Shown piece after piece: positions 1 to 8,718 of a stretch of DNA of 64,000 nt (within the stretch, counting starts at the first letter, position 1; the number at the start of each line of letters is the position of its first letter). The notes under the pieces were generated by a model. It was not told the origin of the DNA, did not search any database, and saw nothing but the letters and a program-made list of their open reading frames with translations. The translations under genes and the position numbers were made by a program. The stretch is from Echinicola sp. 20G (GTDB lineage Bacteria > Bacteroidota > Bacteroidia > Cytophagales > Cyclobacteriaceae): assembly GCF_015533855.1 (NCBI RefSeq), contig NZ_AP024154.1, forward strand, positions 499,001-563,000. Reading direction: 5' to 3'.

Positions 1-1283
1 GGAATTATAACAGAGAAGATGGTCTGATGGACAACTATTTCATTTTTAGAGCTGCTTATAAGGATACTGAGGGAAATATTTTCTTTGGTTCTTCCAGTGG
101 CCTGGAATATTTTGACCCATTAAAAATTCCTGAAAACACTCAAGAAAACAAGGTGCAAATTACAGGTATTGACTTGTTCAACAGTCCACTCTCTTCAAGT
201 GATTCCACCGGAGTTTTATCACAAGCAGTTTCTTATACCGATGAAATCACGCTGGATCACAAACAGTCGGTAATTTCCTTCCATTTTACGGCCATCAACC
301 ATATTAATGGACACAAAAACAAGTTCCGATACAGACTCCGAGGCTATGATGAGTCCTGGCGCCCTGTCACCGAAAGTCGCTCTACCACCTATACCAACTT
401 ACCATCAGGTGACTATACTTTCCAAGTGATGGCCTGCAATAATGATGGGATTTGGTCGGAACAAAGAGCCTCTTTGGGACTCACTATTTTACCCCCTTGG
501 TATGATACTTGGTGGTTCAAAACCTGCTTCACTATTCTTTTATTAGCAGGAGTTTTGTATCAATACCAACGCATCTCAAAACACAAAGAAAGACTTGAAA
601 ACCAAGTCGCCCAGCGAACCTCAGAAATCAAGCTTCAAAAAGAGCAAATTGAAGCGCAACATGCGGTGCTACAAGATAAAAACATAAGGATTGAAAGTCT
701 CTTGAGAGAGTTAAATCACCGGGTAAAAAACAACCTACAACTCGTTTCAAGCATACTGAACCTTCAAAGCCGGAGTGTCAAAGACAAAAATGCAAAAGTT
801 GCCCTGATCGATGGACGTATGAGAATGCAAGCGCTCTCCTTGCTTCACCAAAAACTGTACGTTACGGATGTTGACTCGCAGGTAAACTGTAAAAACTACA
901 TCAAGGATTTGTTTGACCAGATCGAAGCTGCTTTCAAAAGTCAGTTCAAATCTTTCAGTTATGACTTTGAGGGAGATGACTTTTCACTGGGGCTGGACAA
1001 AGCTATTCCGCTAGGTTTGATCCTAAACGAGTTAATTACCAACTCCTTCAAGCACGTCCAAAAAGAAGAAATACTCATTTACCTGCGCCTAAAAATCAAA
1101 GGCGAAGAAATCGTTCATTTTACCTTTTCCGATAATGGAGAAGGACTAACAGAACCCATTATCCTACAATCTGAATCTTTCGGACTGAGCATGATCCGGT
1201 CTTTGGTAGAACAGCTTAATGGAAAACTAGACATCGCAGAAGGTGATGACACTCAAATTCATATTATATTCAAAAAGGCATAA
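1..1283 (+). CDS. Two-component sensor histidine kinase, Y_Y_Y/HisKA_2 type, 3' part
   Basis: The reading frame is open to the left edge of the window (first whole codon at base 3), so the gene is truncated by the window and the Met at 27 is internal. The first residues resemble the end of a two-component-regulator beta-propeller. Numbered from that Met, a Y_Y_Y domain covers about 78-155, a single membrane helix about 163-180, and a coiled-coil linker about 188-225. The histidine of the HisKA_2 motif HRVKNNLQ is at about 231, and an HATPase domain with N-box (NELITNSFKH) and G-boxes follows. A periplasmic propeller sensing a ligand and phosphorylating the regulator 4 bp downstream is the likely role. 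Unlike hybrid HTCS proteins it carries no receiver or AraC domain. Confidence 0.9.
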   Translation, partial: NYNREDGLMDNYFIFRAAYKDTEGNIFFGSSSGLEYFDPLKIPENTQENKVQITGIDLFNSPLSSSDSTGVLSQAVSYTDEITLDHKQSVISFHFTAINHINGHKNKFRYRLRGYDESWRPVTESRSTTYTNLPSGDYTFQVMACNNDGIWSEQRASLGLTILPPWYDTWWFKTCFTILLLAGVLYQYQRISKHKERLENQVAQRTSEIKLQKEQIEAQHAVLQDKNIRIESLLRELNHRVKNNLQLVSSILNLQSRSVKDKNAKVALIDGRMRMQALSLLHQKLYVTDVDSQVNCKNYIKDLFDQIEAAFKSQFKSFSYDFEGDDFSLGLDKAIPLGLILNELITNSFKHVQKEEILIYLRLKIKGEEIVHFTFSDNGEGLTEPIILQSESFGLSMIRSLVEQLNGKLDIAEGDDTQIHIIFKKA

Positions 1284-1287
1284 TTAG

Positions 1288-1878
1288 ATGACAAGCACCA
1301 GAAAAGTTTTAATCATTGAAGATGAGGTTTTGATCGCCAAGGACCTTTCCTATATACTCGAAGACATAGGCTATGAGAATGTGGGTATCGCCAGTACTGG
1401 AGCCAAAGCTTTGGAGCTTTTTAGAAACCATAAGGTAGACTTGGTCATCAGTGATATTAATATCAATGGGAATATGGACGGTATAGATACAGTGAAGGCT
1501 ATCCTTGAATTTAAAGAAGTTCCTATTATCTACATTTCTGCCTTCTCGGATACCAAGACCGTTCAGCGTGCCATCGAGACCTCTCCCTCATCCTTTCTTA
1601 CCAAACCTTATAATGAAAGAAGTGTCCAAATTGCCATTGATTTGGCAATGGCGAATTTTAACAAGACCCAGCAAAATTTGGAAAACAATGAAGTCTTTCA
1701 GCAGCTTACCCAAAGGGAAAGGGAAATTATTTTGTTGATTGCAGAAGGAAAAACCAGTGCTGAAATAGCCGATCAGCTGTTTATCAGTCCCACCACTGCT
1801 GCCAAACACCGAAACAATATTCTCGCAAAAACCGGCTGCAACAACACCTCGGAAGTCATTAAATTACTTTACAGTTGA
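1288..1878 (+). CDS. LuxR/NarL-type response regulator
   Basis: The 196-residue protein has a receiver domain (about 6-120) with acidic pocket E11/D12, phospho-acceptor Asp56 (in VISDININ) and Lys107 (in LTKP). A C-terminal LuxR-type helix-turn-helix covers about 139-196 (LTQREREIILLIAEG). It starts 4 bp after the sensor stop codon, so the two form an operon and almost certainly a phosphorelay pair. The target is unknown; the adjacent fucose operon is convergent (18 bp between stops) and has its own LacI regulator. Confidence 0.93.
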   Translation: MTSTRKVLIIEDEVLIAKDLSYILEDIGYENVGIASTGAKALELFRNHKVDLVISDININGNMDGIDTVKAILEFKEVPIIYISAFSDTKTVQRAIETSPSSFLTKPYNERSVQIAIDLAMANFNKTQQNLENNEVFQQLTQREREIILLIAEGKTSAEIADQLFISPTTAAKHRNNILAKTGCNNTSEVIKLLYS

Positions 1879-1896
1879 TTGATGTATTAGAAAAAT

Positions 1897-2928
1897 TCAC
1901 TCTTTCAATTCCAGCGTCAAATACTTGATACGCTTTCTTTTCCATGTATAACTGATGTGAACTTTCCCATTCGCCCCTTGGATAATGGCAGGGTAGCTAA
2001 ATTCTCCTTCCGCTTCTTTTTCCAAAGTATAAATATCTTCCCAATTCACCCCATCATCGGACATGGCCAAGCGAAGTTCATTTCTTCCATCGGACCAGTG
2101 TTCTCCGCTGACCGTTGGGTTATAAACCAGTAAAAACTTACCATTGGAAAGGGTAACGGCGTCGGTACCACTGTTGGGATTAAGGACTTTGGTTTTTTCC
2201 AGTGGTGTCCAGGAAGCTCCCTGATCTGATGACCAAGCTGTGATGATGTAATCCTGTTTACTTCTACACAACACCTGCAGACGACCATCTTTATGTTCTA
2301 AAATACTGGGCTGGATCACATCATATTCTCCACCATGGTCAATATCCACCTTCTCCCAGCTTTTCCCTAAATTCTTGGATATTTCAACATGAGCCCTCCA
2401 TCCCTTTTCATCCTCCACACTCGAAGGAGCCAAAATGGATCCATCAGCCAATTGAATAGGTTTATTTTTGATCGGCCCCAGAAATCCATCTGGTAGCTTT
2501 ACTGATTTCGACCATGTCATTCCTTGATCTGAGCTGGTTTTATACCTTCCCCACCAAGTTTGAGGAGAAGGTCCTTCTTTATAAAACAATATTAGCTCAT
2601 CAGTTGAAAGCTTAAAAAGAACCGGGTTCCAAGTAGGATAACTCAAGGTGTCATTTACCTTTCCATCTGCTACTTTCTCCGGAAAGGTCCATTTGCCTTC
2701 TCCCCTTTTCGCTGTCCAGATGGCTACATTAGGATGACGCTCATATTCGCCCCCAAACCATGCAGCCATGATTTCTCCATTGGAGAGTCCCACCAAAGTG
2801 GAAGCATGGCATTCCTCAAAAGGTACCTGATCAAAAATAAACTCTGAATGTATAATTTTCACTTGACTTTGACTGTAGCCCACTATTGATGTTAACATCA
2901 ACAGCACAATTATGAACTGTTTTTTCAT
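1897..2928 (-). CDS. Exported sialidase-fold (BNR repeat) glycosidase-like protein
   Basis: The 343-residue protein has a signal peptide (about 1-21, ending GYSQS) and a six-bladed-propeller type sequence with Asp-box motifs (SSDQGMTW, SSDQGASW, MSDDGVNW). It resembles the 'predicted neuraminidase' group (BNR_2, COG4692). I cannot assign the arginine triad of true sialidases, so sialic acid is not a secure substrate. It is the last gene of the leftward fucose-type operon, 60 bp after the dehydrogenase, which suggests an exo-acting enzyme releasing the sugar handled by the upstream genes. Activity is inferred from fold and context only. Confidence 0.8.
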   Translation of the reverse strand: MKKQFIIVLLMLTSIVGYSQSQVKIIHSEFIFDQVPFEECHASTLVGLSNGEIMAAWFGGEYERHPNVAIWTAKRGEGKWTFPEKVADGKVNDTLSYPTWNPVLFKLSTDELILFYKEGPSPQTWWGRYKTSSDQGMTWSKSVKLPDGFLGPIKNKPIQLADGSILAPSSVEDEKGWRAHVEISKNLGKSWEKVDIDHGGEYDVIQPSILEHKDGRLQVLCRSKQDYIITAWSSDQGASWTPLEKTKVLNPNSGTDAVTLSNGKFLLVYNPTVSGEHWSDGRNELRLAMSDDGVNWEDIYTLEKEAEGEFSYPAIIQGANGKVHISYTWKRKRIKYLTLELKE

Positions 2929-2988
2929 CCTTTTAATTTAATATAAAATAAGGAACTACCATCAAAGTCAGTTATTCGGCTTTCTAAA

Positions 2989-3999
2989 TTACAAACTTAC
3001 CATCGCTTTGATCACTTTATTGGCAGGGTCTAACCAAGAGGAAAAATCTTCTTTCACCTGATCAAATGTCACCCTATGGGTAATATAAGAAGCTGCTTTC
3101 ACCTGTTGGTCTTTCAAGGCTTTCAGCACCGCATCAAAGTCTTCCCTAGTGGCATTTCTGCTACTCATCAAAGTGGACTCTCTTTTATGAAATTCAGGAT
3201 GGCTAAACTCTATTGGGCCTTTTTGAAGCCCCACCAGCACATACCTCCCTCCATGGGCCATCAGTTCAAATCCATTGTGAATGGCAATAGCGCTGCCAGT
3301 AGCATCAATCACCGACTCTGCAAAGCTTCCACCGGTAATCTTCGCAATTTCGGACTTATAATCTCCTTTGGCATTGACCGTATGGTCTACCCCAAGAACT
3401 TCTCTGCAAAAGGCCAATCGATCCTCATTGATGTCCATTGCAATGACTTTGCCTCCTGCAATTCTAGCAAATTCCATCACGCCAAGTCCAATTGGACCTG
3501 CTCCCATCACAATAACAAATTCCCCTTTTGAGACTCCTGCCCTTCTCACCCCATGCGCCCCAATGGCCAAGGGTTCCGCCAAAGCCAATTGATCCAAGCT
3601 TAAGCCTTCTTGCTTCACCAATGCAGTAGATGGTACAGTGATATACTCTTTCATTCCACCATCTTCATGGACCCCAAAAACACTGATCTTGGCACAGCAG
3701 TTAGGCTTTCCTGCTTTGCAGGCTACACACTCCCCACAATTAAAATAAGGAATAATGGTCACCAAATCTCCAGGAGAAAAGCCCTGCACTCCATCAACGG
3801 CTACCAACTCACCAGCCAACTCATGTCCCAAAACCCTTGGGTAGCTAAAATAAGGTTGGGTGCCTTCAAAGGCATGTAAATCCGTACCACAAATCCCTAT
3901 TCTTTTGATCTTAATAATGGCTTTCCCAGGGCTGAGTTCAGGCCGAATTCCCTCCCCGTACTCAAATTTACCAGGCTCTAAGCATGTCAACACTTTCAT
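2989..3999 (-). CDS. Zinc-dependent medium-chain dehydrogenase, L-galactonate/L-fuconate dehydrogenase-like
   Basis: This 336-residue MDR enzyme has catalytic zinc ligands Cys37 and His59-Glu60 (GHE), structural zinc cysteines about 88, 91, 94 and 102, and a Rossmann GAGPIG motif near 166. Its pattern closely resembles the E. coli L-galactonate 5-dehydrogenase family (LgoD/YjjN) and RspB, including the FSYPRVLGHE and VIDATG stretches. L-fuconate is 6-deoxy-L-galactonate, so oxidation of the acid formed from L-fucose is a natural guess within this operon. Exact substrate is inferred. It lies between the permease and the sialidase-like gene. Confidence 0.88.
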   Translation of the reverse strand: MKVLTCLEPGKFEYGEGIRPELSPGKAIIKIKRIGICGTDLHAFEGTQPYFSYPRVLGHELAGELVAVDGVQGFSPGDLVTIIPYFNCGECVACKAGKPNCCAKISVFGVHEDGGMKEYITVPSTALVKQEGLSLDQLALAEPLAIGAHGVRRAGVSKGEFVIVMGAGPIGLGVMEFARIAGGKVIAMDINEDRLAFCREVLGVDHTVNAKGDYKSEIAKITGGSFAESVIDATGSAIAIHNGFELMAHGGRYVLVGLQKGPIEFSHPEFHKRESTLMSSRNATREDFDAVLKALKDQQVKAASYITHRVTFDQVKEDFSSWLDPANKVIKAMVSL

Positions 4000-4095
4000 T
4001 TCTGTTCTTGTTTAATTATTTCGATTACCTCTTCATCTTTTAACGTGATGTAAAGTTCAGCGAAATTAAAGCAATACTATCCTGTAGCTTCAGGC

Positions 4096-5385
4096 CTATA
4101 AAGTCCCTGAAGCTATTTCTTTCTTGTGTTTATAATGGTAAATCCCATATGCCACCACTACCAAATAACAACATGCCGGCACAAAGAAGGAAAGGTGGAT
4201 ACTGTCCAAACTATCCGAAACCAAACCTTGGATAACGGGGAACACGGCCCCTCCAAGAATGGCCATAATCAAGCCAGAACCTCCTAGCTTGGTATCTTTC
4301 CCCAAACCTTCGGCTCCAAGTCCATAAATGGTAGGGAACATCAAAGACATACAGCCAGAAATCAGCACCAATGCAATAGCACCAACCATTCCATGACCAA
4401 AGATCACCACTAGCGTCAGCGATATGGCCACCAATGCCGAAATCGCCATCAACAAACTAGGCCTCACATATTTCATTAGCCCTGTAAACACAAAACGGTT
4501 TACCGTAAACAGGATGATTGCTGCCATATAATAATCTGATGCATCGCTTTCGTTCAGGTCCAACTCTAGCATAATGTACCTGATCGTGTAAGACCAAACA
4601 CCGATTTGCGCCCCTACATAGAAGAACTGAGTAAATACACCAAAAACATAGTTCTTGTTCGCCATCAATCGCTTAAAACTATCTTTCAAAGAATCCTGAT
4701 CCTCATTCTCTGAGGCAGTTGGCATTTTAGTGAATTTGATCAGCACCCAAACCAATACTAAAAAAAGAGCCACTCCCACATAGGTACTCATAACCGCATC
4801 CAGTTCAGCCTGACGCACTTGCTGAAGTTGATCGGCGGTCATTTTACTTCTTTCATCCGCCTCCGCTACATTAAGTTGCGACAGGATAAAAAGCTTGCTG
4901 AGTAAAACTCCTATGATTGACCCTACTGGGTTAAAAGACTGTGCCAAATTTAGCCTTCTGGTAGCAGAAGACTCTGGCCCCATCACCATGATATAAGGAT
5001 TGGCTGATGTCTCCAATATGGACAAACCACCTGCCAGCACATAAAGGGCAAAAAGGAAGAAACCATAAGACATCAAGATGCTAGCCGGATAAAACAACAA
5101 TCCTCCAACAGCAAAAAGACCTAGGCCCAAAAGGACACCAGACTTATAAGTATATTTTTTGATGTAAATGGCAGCTGGTAAAGCCAGACAGAAATAGGCC
5201 CCATAAAAGGCCATTTGAATCCAGGAAGTCTGGGTGTCTGTCATGCTGAGAATTTTCTTAAAAGCTGCCAATAGCGTGTCTGTCATGTTATTGGCCAAGC
5301 CCCAAAGCAAGAAGAGACTGGTCAGCAATATAAATGGCCAAAGTGTCGCTTTTGATACCAAGGCCGTTTTTGATTGGTTATTCAT
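4096..5385 (-). CDS. fucP: L-fucose:H+ symporter family permease (MFS)
   Basis: The 429-residue inner-membrane protein has about 12 hydrophobic segments and the FucP/sugar:H+ symporter pattern of the major facilitator superfamily (FLLWGLANNMTDTLL near the start, ETSANPYIMVMGPESSATRRLNLAQSF split by a helix boundary near 125-150). Length matches E. coli FucP. FucP homologues in Bacteroidota also carry galactose or other hexoses, but neighbours with L-fucose-dehydrogenase and L-galactonate-dehydrogenase resemblance favour L-fucose or a close stereo-analogue. It sits 38 bp downstream of the aldo/keto reductase in the same operon. Confidence 0.88.
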   Translation of the reverse strand: MNNQSKTALVSKATLWPFILLTSLFLLWGLANNMTDTLLAAFKKILSMTDTQTSWIQMAFYGAYFCLALPAAIYIKKYTYKSGVLLGLGLFAVGGLLFYPASILMSYGFFLFALYVLAGGLSILETSANPYIMVMGPESSATRRLNLAQSFNPVGSIIGVLLSKLFILSQLNVAEADERSKMTADQLQQVRQAELDAVMSTYVGVALFLVLVWVLIKFTKMPTASENEDQDSLKDSFKRLMANKNYVFGVFTQFFYVGAQIGVWSYTIRYIMLELDLNESDASDYYMAAIILFTVNRFVFTGLMKYVRPSLLMAISALVAISLTLVVIFGHGMVGAIALVLISGCMSLMFPTIYGLGAEGLGKDTKLGGSGLIMAILGGAVFPVIQGLVSDSLDSIHLSFFVPACCYLVVVAYGIYHYKHKKEIASGTL

Positions 5386-5423
5386 CGTATAATTTTATAA
5401 ATGGGTAGATTGATAATTTTAAC

Positions 5424-6458
5424 TTAAACTGGACTGTAATCGTGCAACAAACCTCTATTTTTTAGCTCCGCCCAAAATTCATCCGGAAGCTTATTTATGG
5501 TTGAATCCACATTTCTCTTCACCTTTTCAGGTTCAGTGGTGCTTAGCGCCACACTTGTAACTCCAGGAGCAGAAAGCCCAAATTGTACGCAGGCATGCGC
5601 TGGAGTAACTCCAAGTTCCTTGCAGGCCGCAAAAAACTTATCTCTCCATTCAAACTTGGCTATATTTTCAGGGCTATCCGGCTTGATTAACTGATAGTCA
5701 TAGTAGTCTCCCCCAACCAAGAATCCGGATTGGAAGACTGCGGAATTAAGAATTCCAACACCATCATTTGAAAGCTGCTGCATAAAGGCCAAAAGGTCTT
5801 GTGGATGAGAGATAATGGTCATGCTATTGGCAAACATCACCCAATCCAGCTTGATGTGCTGATAGATTCTTGGAATCACCTTCCAGTCTTTTGCACCTAC
5901 ACCGATCCCTTTGACCAAGCCTTTTTTCTTCAAATCTTCCAAAGCCCTGTAGGCTTCCAGAATATCTTCAAAGAGCGCTTCTTCTTCCTCTTTGTTGTTA
6001 GCTTTGGCCAAGTATTCATCTGGATCATGGACAGAGGCCAATTGGGTGGAATAACCTTGCAAAAGTTCATTCCCCTCTTCGAAGCACTCTAAAATACCCT
6101 CATAGCTGATTTTTTGCACCGCATCATGCTTCAGGTCTCTCCAAATTCCTTTCTCAAACTGGGGTTCATCACCGACCAATGGCGCTCTGACCCAGCCTAA
6201 TTTATTGCTCACCACAACCTGGTCTTTGGGGACTTCAAGGGCATTCAAGGCTGCTCCCAAGGATTCTAATGCCAGACCGGCACCATATTTTCCTGCGGAA
6301 TCAAAAAATGTTTGGGGCTGCGTGTAGCGGATGCTTTCTTTTACAATTTCTTGTTTTACTTCAGGTGCCAGCGCTGTAAACAAATTGCCTAATGCACTGG
6401 TGCCGAAAACTATTGCAGGGACTTTTATCCCGGTATTACCTAATGGTTTTAATGTCAT
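5424..6458 (-). CDS. Aldo/keto reductase, L-fucose (D-threo-aldose 1-) dehydrogenase-like
   Basis: This 344-residue AKR barrel has the catalytic tetrad Asp53, Tyr58 (DSAGKYG), Lys86 (SNKLGW) and His144 (SVHDPDEY). The N-terminal pattern matches bacterial D-threo-aldose 1-dehydrogenases, which oxidise L-fucose at C1 to the lactone in the non-phosphorylating route. It is the first gene of the leftward operon with permease, Zn-dehydrogenase and sialidase-like protein. The lactonase, dehydratase and aldolase of that route are not in the window. The operator at 6549-6584 lies about 90 bp upstream, so LacI-type repression with induction by sugar is likely. Confidence 0.88.
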   Translation of the reverse strand: MTLKPLGNTGIKVPAIVFGTSALGNLFTALAPEVKQEIVKESIRYTQPQTFFDSAGKYGAGLALESLGAALNALEVPKDQVVVSNKLGWVRAPLVGDEPQFEKGIWRDLKHDAVQKISYEGILECFEEGNELLQGYSTQLASVHDPDEYLAKANNKEEEEALFEDILEAYRALEDLKKKGLVKGIGVGAKDWKVIPRIYQHIKLDWVMFANSMTIISHPQDLLAFMQQLSNDGVGILNSAVFQSGFLVGGDYYDYQLIKPDSPENIAKFEWRDKFFAACKELGVTPAHACVQFGLSAPGVTSVALSTTEPEKVKRNVDSTINKLPDEFWAELKNRGLLHDYSPV

Positions 6459-6548
6459 TCTTTTTACTCGTTATCCTGGGAAAAGGAATCCAAGATAAAT
6501 AATATTTCCGTCAAAAAAACACTTCTAATCCTTTCCAAAAGGCTTGCA

Positions 6549-6584
6549 TCACCTGCAAAGGTTTGTGCAAAGCTTTGCAGGTGA
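6549..6584. promoter_or_regulatory. Palindromic operator in the divergent lacI/fucose promoter
   Basis: A perfect 12-bp inverted repeat has arms TCACCTGCAAAG (6549-6560) and CTTTGCAGGTGA (6573-6584). Inside it sits a second perfect 14-bp palindrome, TGCAAAGCTTTGCA (6566-6579), so the half-site TGCAAAG occurs three times. Even-length palindromes with a central step and AAA/TTT flanks are the usual shape of LacI-family operators. It lies 25 bp before the LacI start and about 90 bp before the aldo/keto reductase start. No T-tract follows, which argues against a terminator. Confidence 0.75.
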
Positions 6585-6609
6585 AAATAATTTTGAATTT
6601 ATTTGAAAG

Positions 6610-7626
6610 ATGAAAAAGAAAAGGGTCACTTTAAAGGATATTGCTGCTGAACTCAAAGTCAGTATTTCTACAGTGTCCAGGGCACTCAAAGACCATCCGG
6701 ATATTGACAAAACCTTGACAAAAAAAATCAAGGCATTGGCCCAAAAATGGAACTACATCCCCAACCCTTTGGCCATGGGGCTATTGAGACAGCAAACTCG
6801 GGTCATCGGTGTAATCGTTCCTGATTTGGTAACCTATTTCTTTTCCTCAATCATTTCAGGGATAGAAGACGAATTGCAGCAGGCCGGATACTACATTATC
6901 ATTTCTTCCTCCAAAGAATCCATGGAAAAGGAAATAGAATGTGTTCACAATCTTTTAAACCTTAGAATAGATGGCTTAATTGTTTGTCTGGCCCAGGACA
7001 GTAATGATACGGCTCACTTTGAGAAGGTTTTGGATCATGATGTTCCTTTGGTGTTTTTCGACAGGGTTTGTTTGGAGAAAAAGGTATCTACAGTGGTGGT
7101 GGACAATGTATCCATGGCCATGGATATCACTACCCACTTCTACCAAAACGGTGCTAGGAAAATCGCCCATATCACCGGTCCAAAGCATTTGAACATTGTG
7201 CAGGAAAGAGCTGAGGGATATATGAAAGGGCTTGAACAAGTAGGTTTACAACTTGATAAAAAGCACCTTATCCATACTGATCTCTCTCCAGAAGGTGCAG
7301 CCAAAGCCATCCGTAAGCTCTTGTCCCTGCCTAGTAGACCTGATGCGATTTTAGGAGTCAACGACACAGTCATTTTCGCGACCATGAAGGAAATCAAAAA
7401 CCGCAATTTGAAAATTCCAAAAGATATTCTTTTAGCTGGCTTTTCTGATGAGTTTCATGCAACCGTAGTTGAACCTAACCTGACTTCTGTGGCTCACCCT
7501 ACCCATGATATCGGCCGCAATGCAGCCAAGTTAATCTTAGAACAAATTCAAGAAGGGAGATCAATCCAGAAAAAAATCATCCTCAACACGGAACTTCATG
7601 TCCGGGAATCCTCTACGCGGTATTAA
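6610..7626 (+). CDS. LacI-family transcriptional regulator
   Basis: The 338-residue protein has an N-terminal LacI helix-turn-helix (about 4-55: VTLKDIAAELKVSISTVSRAL, then the hinge YIPNPLAMGL) and a periplasmic-binding-protein-like effector domain to the C terminus (VIGVIVPDL, FFDRV, AGFSD). It is divergent from the fucose-type operon with 151 bp between starts and a strong palindrome there, so it probably represses that operon and itself, with a sugar or sugar acid as effector. Confidence 0.92.
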   Translation: MKKKRVTLKDIAAELKVSISTVSRALKDHPDIDKTLTKKIKALAQKWNYIPNPLAMGLLRQQTRVIGVIVPDLVTYFFSSIISGIEDELQQAGYYIIISSSKESMEKEIECVHNLLNLRIDGLIVCLAQDSNDTAHFEKVLDHDVPLVFFDRVCLEKKVSTVVVDNVSMAMDITTHFYQNGARKIAHITGPKHLNIVQERAEGYMKGLEQVGLQLDKKHLIHTDLSPEGAAKAIRKLLSLPSRPDAILGVNDTVIFATMKEIKNRNLKIPKDILLAGFSDEFHATVVEPNLTSVAHPTHDIGRNAAKLILEQIQEGRSIQKKIILNTELHVRESSTRY

Positions 7627-7812
7627 AATAAACCGGGAATAATCTTCCGTAATATAATTATTAATAGTCGAAACTGAACTGAACACAAGCAGCTGAATAT
7701 CAACAAACAAAACCTTATTAAATATGAGGAATTTTATGTAAATTAATTCACCTTTTAACCTATGCTTTCATTCTTGTACTAATTGAATTTTCATCCACAA
7801 AATGGTACAACC

Positions 7813-8526
7813 ATGAAAAAATTACTTTCTCTGATCGGATTTTTACTATGCTTCTCTTATGCCCTGGCAGTGGACTTCAAGCCAGGATCAAGCGTATTCG
7901 TCATTAATTATCAAGGTACAGAACTAAAAAATCGACCTAACCAAAATGCCAAAACCATTGCATCACTTCATGTAGGTGATCAATTGGAAATCATCCAAAA
8001 CACCCTCAAGTCCGCTGACTCCAGGTACTTTGCCATGCTGAAAATCAACGGGGTTTGGTTAGAGGTGAAATCAAAGAATGGCCACAAAGGGTATCTCTTC
8101 AGCGGTGATGTGAGCAACATTTCTCCCATCGTTAAACCGGCAAGCGATGAGCTGCTCAATATTGATTTGCTTGGCCAAATCATCAATACTTACAATGAGA
8201 TCAACCAAGTCAATCTCTACGGAAAGCAATATCAAATTGAAAGTGAAGTGACGCAATTTGAGCATTGTACATACACTGTTTCCAATTATGATGGCTGCTA
8301 TTCACTTATCTATTCTTTCTCTACTTTGTCCTTTCATGAGGTGTTTCATCAAATGAGAAACATGTTCCTGAATTATAATGAAGAAACTGGAAAAGTCCTC
8401 TTCCCCAAATTGATACGCAGATCGGAGTCAGAGTTTGTTTTTAACCAGCCAGGATCAGCCAATGAAGTAAAAATTGTGCTGCAAAAAAATGGAGTGATTG
8501 ACATTCAGCAAATTCTATGTTCATGA
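7813..8526 (+). CDS. Secreted protein with bacterial SH3-like domain, unknown function
   Basis: I place the start at 7813, where MKKLLSLIGFLLCFSYALA begins a clear signal peptide; an in-frame ATG at 7783 would put ten polar residues before it. The mature region begins with an SH3_3-like fold (about 22-100: GSSVFVINYQGTELKNRPNQ, then a GDQLEI strand and a WLEV-GYLFSGD end), typical of proteins that bind cell-wall peptides. The C-terminal half (about 110-237) matches no family I know; it has cysteines in EHCTY, DGCYS and ILCS that may form disulfides. No operon partner is evident. Confidence 0.75.
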   Translation: MKKLLSLIGFLLCFSYALAVDFKPGSSVFVINYQGTELKNRPNQNAKTIASLHVGDQLEIIQNTLKSADSRYFAMLKINGVWLEVKSKNGHKGYLFSGDVSNISPIVKPASDELLNIDLLGQIINTYNEINQVNLYGKQYQIESEVTQFEHCTYTVSNYDGCYSLIYSFSTLSFHEVFHQMRNMFLNYNEETGKVLFPKLIRRSESEFVFNQPGSANEVKIVLQKNGVIDIQQILCS

Positions 8527-8718
8527 TCTAATACCACCGCCCCGTAAAACCCTAACATTGGTTCAGCATATTTTTTGTATATTGAATCAAAGGACATTGC
8601 GTCTTTTGCCAAACTATTATTTTTCCGCTTGTTTGTTACTTCCCAGGAAGTCTGCTGTATTCAATTGGTCAGTCATCTGATAAATTAAAGCCTGTTTTTT
8701 TAATCAAAACATAAAACC

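Noticed and set aside
1..1878. Hybrid HTCS regulator for a glycan locus
   Set aside because: The sensor lacks receiver and AraC domains; the output is a separate LuxR-type protein.
6549..6584. Rho-independent terminator
   Set aside because: The inverted repeat lacks a following T-tract and lies between two divergent starts, not after a gene.
8498..8680. A 60-codon plus-strand frame after the secreted SH3-like gene
   Set aside because: It overlaps the 3' end of that gene in another frame, with unusual composition and no start signal.
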